Assembly (NCBI GenBank): GCA_041391505.1
Contig: JAWKNW010000011.1
Location: 1-64,000 of the forward strand
DNA from: Rhodothermales bacterium
Lineage (GTDB): Bacteria; Bacteroidota; Rhodothermia; Rhodothermales; JAHQVL01
DNA: 64,000 bases
Direction: 5' to 3'
Position numbers and translations under genes: made by a program. This document shows, in pieces, positions 43,598-53,201 of the stretch; positions within the stretch are counted from its first letter, which is position 1, and every line of letters starts with the position of its first letter. Under the pieces are notes generated by a model. That model worked only from the letters and a program-made list of their open reading frames with translations, did not search any database and was not told the DNA's origin.

Positions 43598-44896
43598 TCA
43601 GCGCGTCGTGGCGAGTTCGAGACCCTTTTCGTATTCCGCCTTGTAGTCGCGCACGGCGCGGTAGATCGCGCTCGCCAGATAATCCTGGCCCTGCTCGCTG
43701 TTGAGGTAGGCGGCCTCGAAGCGGTTCGTCACATAGCCCATCTCGACGAGAATGGCCGGCATCGAGGCGGCCCACAGGACGATGAAGCCGGCCTGTTTGA
43801 CGCCGCGGCTGGGCCGGCGGGCGCGTTCGACGAATTCCTGATTGACCTTGGCCGCCAGCTTTTCGCTCATGCGCATGTTCGCGCTCAGCGCCAGCGACCG
43901 CAGGATGCTGTTCTGGAAAAAGTCGACGTAATGATCCTGGTTGTCTTCCAGCTTGACCACGCTGTTTTCGCGCTCGATCACATCCCGCGCTTCGTCGGTC
44001 TTGTGCATCCCGAGGAAATAGGTCTCGGTCCCCCGCACCTGCGGCTTTTTGGGGAAGGCATTCGCATGGATCGAGATAAAGAGCTTGGCTCCGGCCTGGT
44101 TGGCGATCTTGCCGCGCTCATGAAGTTCGATGAACCGGTCGTCCGTGCGGGTATAGACGACGTTCACGTGCAGCAATTCTTCCAGATAACGCCCGAGCTT
44201 GAGCGCTACGGCCAGGTTGAGGTCTTTTTCGCGCACGCCGTTCGCCGAGGCGCCGGGATCGTGGCCACCATGGCCGGCGTCGATCACGATGGTGTCCAGC
44301 TGCCACCGTTCACCGGACATGGACGCCGACTTCGGGCGCACCGGGATCGGCGTATCGTTGGCCGCGGAAGGATTTACGTTCGTGGACCGGGCAGGGGTCG
44401 CCGACGGCTCCGGCGCCGCGCCCAGCCGGGCGGAGGACGACGGCTGGCCGGCCGTATTGATGTCGGCGGCGACGGCTTCCGTGTGCCGGGCCAGCATGGA
44501 AAGCCCCACCAGCAGGTCGCTCGTGCGGTTGTCCGGGTAAGCGGCAGCCTCCACCGTGACCTGATCCTCGATGTTGAAACGGAACAGGAGGTGACCGTTG
44601 CGCTCCTCTACCGACACGTCGCGGATCGGGAGAAACGGGTTGTCCAGCTTGTAATCCGCGGCCAGCGCCGCGTTAAAGAGAATGATCTCGAGCGCGTGCT
44701 CGTTGCTCATGCGCGGTTCGCTGTACGCGCTGATGGGCTGATCCGTATGCAGACGGATGACCATGCCCTGCCCGTCCGACCGCGTGGCGAACGAAACACG
44801 GCGGATGACGGTGTCGGCCTGGACAGGCATGGCGGCAAGAGCCAGGCAAGCCAGCGCCAGGGTATAGCGGATCGTCGAATGGAATCGGTTGAACAT
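43598..44896 (-). CDS. N-acetylmuramoyl-L-alanine amidase (Amidase_3)
   Basis: From ATG 44896 the protein has 432 residues with a signal peptide ending near VQAD. An AMIN-like beta domain follows (about residues 30-140). After a Pro/Ser-rich linker comes the Amidase_3 catalytic domain (from about 205): IVIDAGHGGHDPGA with the first zinc His, REKDLNL with the zinc Glu, SIHANA with the second His, and ILVEMGYVTN with the catalytic Glu. It cleaves the amide between MurNAc and L-Ala in peptidoglycan during cell separation. A longer start would place the signal peptide 50 residues inside, so it was rejected. Confidence 0.93.
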   Translation of the reverse strand: MFNRFHSTIRYTLALACLALAAMPVQADTVIRRVSFATRSDGQGMVIRLHTDQPISAYSEPRMSNEHALEIILFNAALAADYKLDNPFLPIRDVSVEERNGHLLFRFNIEDQVTVEAAAYPDNRTSDLLVGLSMLARHTEAVAADINTAGQPSSSARLGAAPEPSATPARSTNVNPSAANDTPIPVRPKSASMSGERWQLDTIVIDAGHGGHDPGASANGVREKDLNLAVALKLGRYLEELLHVNVVYTRTDDRFIELHERGKIANQAGAKLFISIHANAFPKKPQVRGTETYFLGMHKTDEARDVIERENSVVKLEDNQDHYVDFFQNSILRSLALSANMRMSEKLAAKVNQEFVERARRPSRGVKQAGFIVLWAASMPAILVEMGYVTNRFEAAYLNSEQGQDYLASAIYRAVRDYKAEYEKGLELATTR

Positions 44897-45252
44897 TGCT
44901 GCGTTCAAGTGCAAATCGCAAGAAAACGAGGTTACTCGCTGTTTTCTTTCGTTACAAGGAACTCGACCGCGAGAAATGCCGGCCATTCTTCCTTGTATCA
45001 GCAGGTAGGTAACAAAAATAAGCACCAGCTCCCCACGATGCATGCGCCATCAGCGCAATCGACCTGCGCTCTTCAGACCATGCCCGCGTGCGACGGCCCA
45101 CCTACGTGCTATCCTCCGCTCTAACTTAAAGTAAAACTTCAGGTTTCACAAGAGATGCACTTGGGAAATCAGGTTCAAGGTAGCAGGTTTAAGGTTCAGG
45201 AAATGGCGCGTCGCCTTAAACCTTAAACCTGCTACCTGGACCCCCCTCCCCC
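44897..45252. repeat. Intergenic region with 17-bp perfect inverted repeat
   Basis: The gap holds the promoter side of the amidase gene and, at 45178-45194 and 45221-45237, a perfect inverted repeat (AGGTAGCAGGTTTAAGG and its complement) with a 26-base loop. It sits a few bases beyond the stop of the propeller gene and could act as a terminator or mRNA end. The words resemble the AACCTTGAACC elements elsewhere in the window. Confidence 0.75.
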
Positions 45253-47788
45253 TCACTTCAACAGGACGACGCTCCGTGTATCCGTAAAACCCGCGCCGGT
45301 AACCCGGATCAGGTAGGTGCCGCTGCGCCAGGCGCCGGCCTCGAGCGCGAACTCGTGCGTCACGCCCCCCGTCATCACGCCCTGATAGAGTTGCGCGATG
45401 CGCCGGCCGAGCATGTCGTATACATCCACCCGCACATCCTGCGTTTCCCGGATGTTCAACGAAAAGTGGGCCGTGGGGTTAAACGGGTTCGGATACACGG
45501 CCGAAAGCGCGTGGGTTTCGGGCAGCGCCGGCTCCCCGTCCTCCGTCGACACATACGACACGTTTACGCTCCACCGCCCGAGATGCGACGAGGCGAACCC
45601 GCCGGCCACCCTGAACGCGCCGCCTACGTAGAGGTCGGCGCCGTTGACGGCCATCGCCGCGGGCGACCCGTCGATGCCCGACGCAAGCGCTTCCCACGCG
45701 CCGCCGGCGTAGGAGGCCAGCCCCGCCACCGCGACCGGCGGACCCACCGGGCGATTCGCCCCCTCGAAACTACCGCCGACGATAACCGCCCCGTCCGAGG
45801 CCACGGCAAGCGACGTCACGCAGCACCCGGTCACCCCGTTGCTCTGCGCGCCGCCGAGAAACACCCACTGGGCGCCGTCCCACCCGACGACATACCCCGC
45901 CACCAGGTTGTTGGTCACACTCGTAAAGTCGCCGCCGGCGTACAGCATGCCGGCGTCGTCCACGGCCAGCGTGCGTACGGTGTTATCGATCAGGGCGTCC
46001 GCCGAGAGTCCTTCCCAGGCCGAGCCCGTCCACCGCGCCAGATGGGCCGCATTCGCCGCGCCATCCGCCGCCGTGAACGCGCCGCCGGCGTAGAGCGTCC
46101 CGTCCGACGCGACGGCGAGGGCGAGCACATCGGCATCCATCCCCACACTCATCCCGTTCCAGGCCGCGCCGTCCCAGCGGGCCACGTAATTGAGCACCAT
46201 CTGTCCGGGCCCGTTGTAACCGAAGGCGCCACCCGCGACGAGCCCGCCGTCGGCATCGATGGCGAGCGCATAGACGGTATCATCGAGCCCCTCCCCGAGC
46301 GCCGACCACGCGCTGCCGTTCCACGCGGCGATGTTGAACGCTTCGAGCGCCGCGCCACCGGGTTGAATCACGCTGGTGAATTCGCCGCCGACATACACGG
46401 TGCCGTCGCCACCGACCGCCACGGCCCGGACAACCCCATCCACGCCGCCGCCGACGGCGGACCAGGTATCGCCATCCATTGACCCACCCGAGAAGCGACC
46501 GCTCCCGCATAAGAAAGGCGCCGCCGGCGTACAGGCCACCGCCGGCCGCATCGTAGGCCAGCGCGTGCACCTCGCTGTCCGAGGCCTCGCCCCCGGCCGT
46601 ATCCCAGCCTCCGTTCCGCCATATGCCGAACCCGTTGGCGATCTTCCCGTCGATATAATACACATCGCCGCCGACGAGCAGCGCGCCATCCGACGCGAGC
46701 AGCAGCGTGCTGACTTCATCGAACGGGTCGTCGCCGGCGCCGGTGCCGAGGGGCGACCAGGCGTCGTTCCAGAGCGCCACGTGGTTGAGCGTCATCCCGC
46801 CGCCCGGCGTGCGCGTGAAGAGGCCGCCGGCGTACACCCGATCCTGATCGTCGATGACGAGCGCGCGCACATCCGTGTTGAGGCCGCCCGCAAGCAGGTC
46901 CCACCCGGTGGATTCCCATCGCGCGATCCGGCCGACGCTCGCCAGCGAGGCGTCGGGCTGCGTCACCTGGGTCATCGTGCCGCCTACATAGATGCGGTCC
47001 TGACTGTCGATCGCCATGGCGTAGACCGCGCCGTTGTGCGGCGCGCCGATGGCTGCCCAGGTCGCGCCGTCCCACTTGAAGATGCCGCCCGCCAGGCTCG
47101 CGCCGGCGGCATAGAGGTCGCCGGCCGAGTCGAATGCAAAGGCCTGCACCGAAACCGAGCTGAACGTGCCGAGCCCGTCGCCGACGGGCGAAAGGTCGTT
47201 GCCGTCCCAGACGGCCACCTTGCCGAGGTCGAACTCGCCCTGGCCGTCCTGTGAGAAGATGCCTCCGATGTAGACCGAGCCGTTCGCTGCGCCAGCCAGC
47301 GCGAACACCTCGTCGTTTACGCCGGATCCCAGCGATTCCCAGCGGACACCGTCCCACACGGCGAGGTTGTTCGCCTCGATCACGACGCCGTCGGACTGCG
47401 TCGCGGCTTCGAACGAACCGCCGGCATACAGACGCCCGTCATTCCCGAAAAAAAGCGCATTGACCGCATCAGCCGACGACTGGCCAACGCCCTTGCCCAG
47501 CGCGCTCCAGCGGGTGCCGTCCCACATGGCGACATTCTTCGCCGGCAACCCGCCGGCGCGGTTGAAGGAACCGGCGACATAGACGTGCCCGGCGGCGTCC
47601 ATGGCCATCGCGTAAATGGCGCCGTCGACGCCGTATCCCTGAAAACGGTCGTCCCAGCGCGGTACACCCCCCTGGGCGAAGCCGGCCGAGACAAAGAGGC
47701 CGGACAGGATCCAGCACGACAGAACCGAGGCGATACGCCGGCTGCGGCGCGCGCCGGCACGCCATAGCGCGGTAACGTGAATCATCAT
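45253..47788 (-). pseudogene. Secreted beta-propeller-like repeat protein with sorting domain, frameshifted
   Basis: Two overlapping frames together encode one protein: a signal peptide (ending near GFAQG), about 14 repeats of a (V/L)YxGGxF type, each followed by a 'W-x-G-x-x-W-x-x-L/V-G' strand, and a C-terminal sorting domain (YPNPFNPTAHFSLN, VYDMLGRRIAQLYQG). The frame changes between about 46497 and 46546, after the repeat ending LYAGGAFL; one extra base (or two missing) restores the reading. Upstream the frame continues past the join only as Arg-rich nonsense. Either the gene is broken or the assembly has an error. The intact product would be exported and attached or released at the cell surface. 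The start is one of two adjacent ATGs at 47788/47785. Confidence 0.8.
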
Positions 47789-47963
47789 ACAAACATGGGA
47801 TGGGGTGGATGAGTGCATGCGCCAGCCGGCAAGAATCCGCGACCGACGCGCCGAGTGGGGCGCGCATCCGTCCCGCCAATGCTGTGCCAGAACCGGCGCA
47901 AAAAAAGAAGCGAGGCGCCCGGTAACAGACGCCTCGCTGGGTCCAAACGCTATGTCAGGTCGA

Positions 47964-49583
47964 TCAGAGCGGTTTTTCGGAACGTTTCAACTCGATCATC
48001 CTGCGCGATTCCCTCACAGAGGCGAGCCGATCGTTCAGTCGGGCAATGGCTTCCGTGCTATAGTAGAAGCCAATATTCCCCTGCATTTCGAGCCGAAGGG
48101 TAGTCGCACCGGGCAATGTACCGCCTCCACCACCGCTGCCACCACCGCCACCGCTGCCACTACCGCCGCCGCCCACACCGCTACCGTCGCCCGGCATCCA
48201 CCAATCAGAAAGGACCTCATCGGTTGGCGTCCACGTCGTGTCCGGAATGACCTGGACCTCGATGATCTGGTCGTTGTAGTCCCAATCGGGCGTCGCAGAG
48301 GGTTCATCAATATCTTCGAAACCGATCCGCCAGCGGTACCCGAGGTCATCGAGTTGCTCGACATCGGCATACGGGTGATGGGTCGTCTCAGACTCATGAC
48401 CGCGCGCATAGTGGTTGTATGAATCGGGACTGTACTCACTAGGCCAGGTGGTGATAAAGAAGTTCACCTGCTGACCCTGCTCGAAATCCTGCTCCCAAAC
48501 GTCGGTGATCGTGGCCGTCTTGTTGGCCGCTCTAGCGAAGACCTCCTGAGCCGCCATGCCATAGGGATGGATATTGATGCTCGACTGATAATAGGCCGAT
48601 GAATAGAGATACGCGATGTGCAGCTTCCCTGGCACGGGCATCGTGAAGGCGGATGAGCCCTGGAGGATGATGTGGCTGCCATAGACGTTTACGATGCCGC
48701 GATAGCGCAGGTCGATGCTCGCTTCGCCCTTGGAAATCACCAGACCTTCCCAATCCAGGCGGCCGCCCGGTTCTATCTCGAAATCATCGCCGAGGAGAAG
48801 GAGTCCCGTGCCACGGAGCACGTCGCCGCTCTTGACCCGGCTGCCCGCGAGCACCTGGATGATCGTCGGGGCCGTGTCGGAGCCGAGAGGCGTCGGGGTG
48901 TTTATGTCGCCAGATAGAGGAAAGCCGTCACGTTCGAGCAGGCCTTCCGAGTAGATATCCTGCACCGCGGCCGTAAACGCGCCGGCTGCAATGCTGCCGT
49001 CGCCGACTGCTCCGTTGCCGAGAAGCCCCCGAACCTTGTTTTTGTGGCCAATCCCGAAAGCGGCTCCGAACTGCCCCGCGACCGTCGGACGGTTCGCCTT
49101 GATGCCGTAGCGATTCATGCCCTTGAGACCCTTCGGGTTCGTCGGGGGATCGGTATCTTCACCCGTGATAATGACCGTAGGCGCGTTGATGGTCGGCGCG
49201 GCATCCGGCGCTTCAACGATCAGCGCGGCATCGAGCAGACTGATCTCCACCAGCGTCGTACGGATCTGGTAGTCGGCATCGCCGATATGACTGGTGATAT
49301 TGAGGACAAGCGAGTCGGCGCCGTATTTCGTCGGGACGATGTCGAACGTTCCGCCTCCGAACGATTTGTTGTTGATGGCCAGATTGGTGGCTGCGTTCGC
49401 GAAATCGCGCTTTGCCTCCGCATAGGCCAGGTTGTAGGCCGATCGCGCGATATCCCGGGCCACCACCTGTTCTCCGTATTCGGAGTTCAGATCGTTGGTG
49501 TCCTTCGAGAATATCTCAAAATGCTGGGTGATAAGTCCCGCAGCGACCATGGCCGCCACAAGAAAGAGCGTTGCTTTTCCCAT
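47964..49583 (-). CDS. Surface or pilus-like protein with DUF4114-like motif
   Basis: The 539-residue protein has an N-terminal hydrophobic helix without a clear cleavage site (MGKATLFLVAAMVAAGLI), followed by EYGEQVVARDIARSAYNLAYAEAKRDF, similar in layout to PilX-like or minor-pilin-type proteins. The middle is beta-helical in appearance (GGRLDWEGLVISKGEASIDL, GSHIILQGSS). Near residue 430 is GFEDIDEPSATPDWDYNDQIIE, a DUF4114-type calcium-like motif. A Gly/Ser linker (about 474-500) precedes a short helical tail. Lower GC than neighbours. It is upstream of the propeller gene by about 175 bases. Function inferred only as envelope or surface structure. Confidence 0.6.
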   Translation of the reverse strand: MGKATLFLVAAMVAAGLITQHFEIFSKDTNDLNSEYGEQVVARDIARSAYNLAYAEAKRDFANAATNLAINNKSFGGGTFDIVPTKYGADSLVLNITSHIGDADYQIRTTLVEISLLDAALIVEAPDAAPTINAPTVIITGEDTDPPTNPKGLKGMNRYGIKANRPTVAGQFGAAFGIGHKNKVRGLLGNGAVGDGSIAAGAFTAAVQDIYSEGLLERDGFPLSGDINTPTPLGSDTAPTIIQVLAGSRVKSGDVLRGTGLLLLGDDFEIEPGGRLDWEGLVISKGEASIDLRYRGIVNVYGSHIILQGSSAFTMPVPGKLHIAYLYSSAYYQSSINIHPYGMAAQEVFARAANKTATITDVWEQDFEQGQQVNFFITTWPSEYSPDSYNHYARGHESETTHHPYADVEQLDDLGYRWRIGFEDIDEPSATPDWDYNDQIIEVQVIPDTTWTPTDEVLSDWWMPGDGSGVGGGGSGSGGGGGSGGGGGTLPGATTLRLEMQGNIGFYYSTEAIARLNDRLASVRESRRMIELKRSEKPL

Positions 49584-49950
49584 CGTGTACTACTACTGCC
49601 TAAAAGTTTGTGCGAGCGCGTCGCAGGCGGTATCCAGATGGGGGGCAGCTGGAATGGTCGGGGCAATGAACGGATGGATATACAAAAATCGCACCTGAGC
49701 GGTGCGTGTGGGTCGACCAGAACTCAGACCCGGAAAAAAACAAAAGATCGCCCTACAATGCCAACCTCTTTTGGCGCACAGGGCCTGCGCTTCTGGCGCA
49801 GGGCCATGCGCCACGCCGGGCTTCGGCCGTGGCATGCAGAGTGGGTGTTCTCGTTATGAGTCCCCGGGAATAGGGCGCGACCTAAAAGTGAGATCGGGAG
49901 GCCGGCTCGGGTGTACGGTCGCCGGAACCTCCCGCCTCGCTACGCCTGGT
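49584..49950. other. Intergenic region with two overlapping hairpins (49772-49833)
   Basis: It contains the upstream region of the surface protein gene. Bases 49772-49813 form a long stem (TGGCGCA...TGCGCCA with an inner GCCTGCGC/GCGCAGGGC stem), and 49810-49833 form a second (GCCACG...CGTGGC). The two share GCCA and are mutually exclusive at that point. On the minus strand they would be in the 5' leader of the surface-protein mRNA, about 190-250 bases before its start. No known riboswitch core was found. Confidence 0.5.
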
Positions 49951-50223
49951 CTATTTCCTCGCAAAGAGGTAGTAGATCACGCAGCCAAACAGGGGGAAGA
50001 AGACGATGATCAGCGCCCAGAGCAGCTTGTCGCCGGTGGAACGGGAGCTGCCGGCCACTTCGATCAGGGCGATCACATCGAGCACGACCACGATCGTCCA
50101 GCAGATGCCGGTGTGCCCGAAGGCGCGCACATGGTCGAACAGGTTCGGCCCGCCGCAGCCGGCCAGAAGGACAGTCAACGCGCTCAGAAAGATCGCCGGA
50201 AGTACAGCTCGTTTTCCAGACAT
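49951..50223 (-). CDS. PLD nuclease N-terminal-domain (PLDc_N) lipoprotein
   Basis: From ATG 50223 the product has 90 residues. It starts with a lipoprotein-like signal (LTVLLAGC, Cys23) and then has two hydrophobic segments in the PLDc_N arrangement: VVVLDVIALIEVAGSSRSTGDKLLWALIIVFFPLFGCVIYYLF, with the family's D...E, W and P-x-x-G-x-x-x-Y residues. The function of PLDc_N proteins is unknown; many are small membrane proteins. An earlier Met (50253) would spoil the signal. Confidence 0.78.
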   Translation of the reverse strand: MSGKRAVLPAIFLSALTVLLAGCGGPNLFDHVRAFGHTGICWTIVVVLDVIALIEVAGSSRSTGDKLLWALIIVFFPLFGCVIYYLFARK

Positions 50224-50419
50224 GGAACGTAAGTGGGCTGGTGGAAAAGGCATGAACTAGGGTGGTATACGGGGGACTGTCTATAGGTTGCGGAGGAGGG
50301 TTTCAGGTTCGAGGTTTAATGGTGAAGGAAGGCCACCCTTAAACCTGGAACGTGGAACTTTGAACCGCCCTCCCACCGTTTACGCGCCGCAACGCTACCG
50401 GCGCCGCGGCGTCATCTTC

Positions 50420-50773
50420 ATGCAACCCACTCTGTACACCATGCTGCTGCTGGTTTGCAGCAACGTTTTTATGACTTTTGCCTGGTACGGGCACCTCAAA
50501 AACCTGTCGCACAAACCCTGGATCGTCGCAGCCCTCGTCAGCTGGGGCATCGCTTTTTTCGAATACATGCTCCAGGTGCCGGCGAACCGCATCGGCCATG
50601 AGGTCATGACCGTCGGGCAACTCAAAGTCCTCCAGGAAGTTATTACCCTCACCGTCTTCGTCCCGTTTTCCGTCCTGTACCTGAAGGAGAAGCTGACGAT
50701 GGACTACCTCTGGGCCGGCCTCTGCCTCCTCGGGGCCGTGTACTTCCTGTTCAGAGGCAAGCTGGGAGGTTGA
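50420..50773 (+). CDS. DUF486 (DMT-like) membrane protein
   Basis: The 117-residue protein has four hydrophobic segments and the DUF486 signature: FMTFAWYGHLKNLSHKPWIVAALVSWGIAFFEYMLQVPANRIGH, then QLKVLQEVITLTVFVPFSVLYLKEKL. It is a small relative of drug/metabolite transporters. The start ATG 50420 follows a repeat-rich stretch. Substrate unknown. Confidence 0.9.
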   Translation: MQPTLYTMLLLVCSNVFMTFAWYGHLKNLSHKPWIVAALVSWGIAFFEYMLQVPANRIGHEVMTVGQLKVLQEVITLTVFVPFSVLYLKEKLTMDYLWAGLCLLGAVYFLFRGKLGG

Positions 50774-50843
50774 GGGGAGTGAAAAATGTAAATCGCAAAT
50801 CGCAAAATGAGGGCATGCTGGTGGTAGCGAGGCCTATTACACG

Positions 50844-50895
50844 GCAACCTGCTACCTGCTACCTGTGACTTGCAACCTGTAACTTGCCAACCTGA
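50844..50895. repeat. Short tandem CAACCTGCTACCTG words before dusB
   Basis: Several copies of AACCTGCTACCTG and CTTGCAACCTGTAACTTG lie directly in front of the dusB start. The words also occur in the inverted repeat at 45178-45237, and together with the AACCTTGAACC type they look like one dispersed family. They leave no room for a Shine-Dalgarno site. Confidence 0.6.
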
Positions 50896-51942
50896 ATGCG
50901 CATCGGATCGATTGAATTTGGCGACAGGCCGCTGTTTCTCGCGCCCATGGAGGACGTGAGCGATCCGCCGTTTCGCATCCTCTGCAAACGGTACGGGGCG
51001 GACATGCTGTACACGGAGTTCATCTCGACGGGCGGGCTGCTGTACGACGCGGAGGATTCCAGGCAGAAGCTGGACATCTACGACGAGGAGCGCCCGGTCG
51101 GCATCCAGATCTTCGGGGGCGAGGTGGATCAGGTACGGGAGGCTACGCGGATCGTCGACGACGTGGGGCCGGACCTGATCGATATCAATTTCGGATGCCC
51201 GGTGAAGAAGGTGGTGTGCAAGGACGGCGGCGCCGGCATCCTCCGCAACCTGCCCAAGATGCAGGCCATCACGGAAGCCGTCGTCGAAACCGCCACGCGG
51301 CCGGTGACGGTCAAGACCCGCCTCGGCTGGAGCGACGACACCATCCAGATCATGGATGTCGCCCGCATGCTCGAATCCACGGGCGTGCAGGCCCTCGCCG
51401 TGCATGCGCGGACGCGCTCCCAGATGTACAAGGGCGAAGCGCGCTGGGAGTGGCTCAAGCGCATCAAGGAGGAAAGCGGCATCACGATCCCCCTGATCGG
51501 CAACGGCGACGCCACGACGCCGGAGAAAATCGAGCGCATGTTCCAGGTCACCGGCGTCGACGCCGTCATGATCGGGCGCGGCGCCATCGGCAACCCGTGG
51601 ATCTTCCGCGACGCCAAGATCTACCGGGAGACCGGCGAGACGCCGCCGCCTCCTACCTGGGAAGAACGGATCCAGGTCGTGGTCGAGCACCTGACGCTGA
51701 AATGCGAGTGGCTCGGCGAACGGAAAGGCGTGCTGGAGATGCGCCGGATGTACGGCGGCTACTTCAAAGGCTTCCCGGACGCCAGCCGGCTCCGAAGCCT
51801 CATCATGGAAAAGACCGCGATGGCGGAGGTGGTCGACCTGCTCCTCCACTTTGCCCCGGGCGGGGAAGCCCCCTCGCGTCCGATCGCGGTCAAGCCGGCG
51901 CGGCTGCCGGCGCCCGTGACCGCCGCTACGCCCGCCTCATGA
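50896..51942 (+). CDS. dusB: tRNA-dihydrouridine synthase
   Basis: The 348-residue protein has the Dus TIM-barrel motifs: LAPMEDVSDPPFRILCKRYGADMLYTEFIS at the FMN-binding start, then DLIDINFGCPVKKVVCKDGGAGILRNL with the catalytic Cys (VVCKDGGA), VKTRLGW, LAVHARTRSQMYKGEARWEW and VMIGRGAIGNPWIF. It reduces uridine to dihydrouridine in the D-loop of tRNA using FMN and NADPH. The DusB subgroup is the usual one in this phylum. It converges with DUF445, with a 17-base overlap at the 3' ends. Confidence 0.93.
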   Translation: MRIGSIEFGDRPLFLAPMEDVSDPPFRILCKRYGADMLYTEFISTGGLLYDAEDSRQKLDIYDEERPVGIQIFGGEVDQVREATRIVDDVGPDLIDINFGCPVKKVVCKDGGAGILRNLPKMQAITEAVVETATRPVTVKTRLGWSDDTIQIMDVARMLESTGVQALAVHARTRSQMYKGEARWEWLKRIKEESGITIPLIGNGDATTPEKIERMFQVTGVDAVMIGRGAIGNPWIFRDAKIYRETGETPPPPTWEERIQVVVEHLTLKCEWLGERKGVLEMRRMYGGYFKGFPDASRLRSLIMEKTAMAEVVDLLLHFAPGGEAPSRPIAVKPARLPAPVTAATPAS

Positions 51943-53131
51943 GCAACTGATCGAGCCCCACGACCAGCGCGCCGAGCACGCCCAGCACAGTCATCGCCGC
52001 CACCGGCTCCCAGATCACCAGCCCGCCGATGCTGCCCAGCACGCCGCCGAGGTACTTGATGTAGTTGAGCTGCTCGTTCGTCGCGCGCTTCATCAGATCC
52101 TCCAGCCGGCGCTCGTCGTACGCCTGCATGTTCGTCGCCACGATGCTGTAGACATCGAGGTTCTCGACAAACGTCAGCACCAGCTTGGTCACCGCCTCCT
52201 CGATGTCCTCCGACCGGGCCTGGATCTTTTCCGGGATCGAATCCAGCAGGCCGTCCAGCTGATCCAGGGCGCTGTCGATCGACGTCGGGAGCTGCGTCAC
52301 CGCCTCCTCGATCCGCCGTTTGAAGTCCTGCTCGCCCAGAAACCGGTAGGTTTTGAGGGCGATCCCGCCCAGCCCCTGGCCGGCGTACTCCTCGATTTTC
52401 TGGATGATAAACGCCACGATCTTCTGCCGCACCTCCTCCGAGCCCACCATCTGCTCGATATAGGTCCCCGTGAGCCCCTTCAGCTCCTTCCGGAACTCCG
52501 GGTCCTCGATCACGCCGCGCGTCACGTCGAACGCGATGTCGCGGTACCGCCCGATGATCCCGCTCTCCTCGATCTTCTTTTTGATGATGTCGGCGTTGAT
52601 CAGCTCCTCGGACACCGTGGAGGCCAGGCGGTAGATCACCCGCTCCCGCTGGGCCGGGATGAGGCCCTGGCCGAGCAGCGGGCGCCGCCGGCGGGGATGG
52701 AATAGCATCGTGATGGCCAGCCAGTTCGTCAGGAACCCGATCAGGCCGCTGACGGCGAGAATGCGGAGCAGGCCGTCGAACCGGAACTCGACGCCCGCGA
52801 TCGTCGCCGCCATGCCGTTGAAATCCCAGAAAAACGAGAGACCAAAGAGGACCGTCAGCAGCCAGGGGACGAGCTGGAGCAGCAGCAGGGCGGACGCATG
52901 CCCCGTCGATTGCCGGGGCGGCTCGGGAAATTCAGAAGGCGGCTCGACGCGCTCGGGCAGATGCCGGCGGATGTATTTCCACAGGACGGTGCGGAGGTTG
53001 CGGGCGCTCTCCCGCGTGGCATCGCGCACCTCGGGCAGCGACGACACTTCGGGAAGGCCGGCCTCCTGCAGCGCCTCGGGGGTCAGCGGGGGCGTCGTGG
53101 CGTCGGAAGGGGCCGTTTCAGGATCGGTCAT
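51926..53131 (-). CDS. DUF445 family membrane protein
   Basis: The 401-residue protein has an acidic, Pro-rich N-terminus, a membrane region (about 80-150) and the DUF445 core: LIGFLTNWLAITMLFHPRRRRPLLGQGLIPAQRERVIYRLASTVSEELI. A long helical region follows (SALDQLDGLLDSIPEKIQARSEDIEEAV), then a final hydrophobic hairpin. YheB/SbtN-like DUF445 proteins are of unknown role; envelope integrity has been suggested. It is the last gene of the mla-HD-DUF445 run on this strand. Confidence 0.88.
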   Translation of the reverse strand: MTDPETAPSDATTPPLTPEALQEAGLPEVSSLPEVRDATRESARNLRTVLWKYIRRHLPERVEPPSEFPEPPRQSTGHASALLLLQLVPWLLTVLFGLSFFWDFNGMAATIAGVEFRFDGLLRILAVSGLIGFLTNWLAITMLFHPRRRRPLLGQGLIPAQRERVIYRLASTVSEELINADIIKKKIEESGIIGRYRDIAFDVTRGVIEDPEFRKELKGLTGTYIEQMVGSEEVRQKIVAFIIQKIEEYAGQGLGGIALKTYRFLGEQDFKRRIEEAVTQLPTSIDSALDQLDGLLDSIPEKIQARSEDIEEAVTKLVLTFVENLDVYSIVATNMQAYDERRLEDLMKRATNEQLNYIKYLGGVLGSIGGLVIWEPVAAMTVLGVLGALVVGLDQLLMRRA

Positions 53132-53201
53132 GGTTGGCGGTGTACCTGCAAAGGATCAACCCTCCATCCAACGGAAAACGGGACACGGAGATTCGTCGGC
53201 G

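Noticed and set aside
49680..49860. c-di-GMP (GEMM) riboswitch before the surface protein
   Set aside because: The hairpins are strong but the conserved GEMM core and tetraloop receptor words are absent on either strand.
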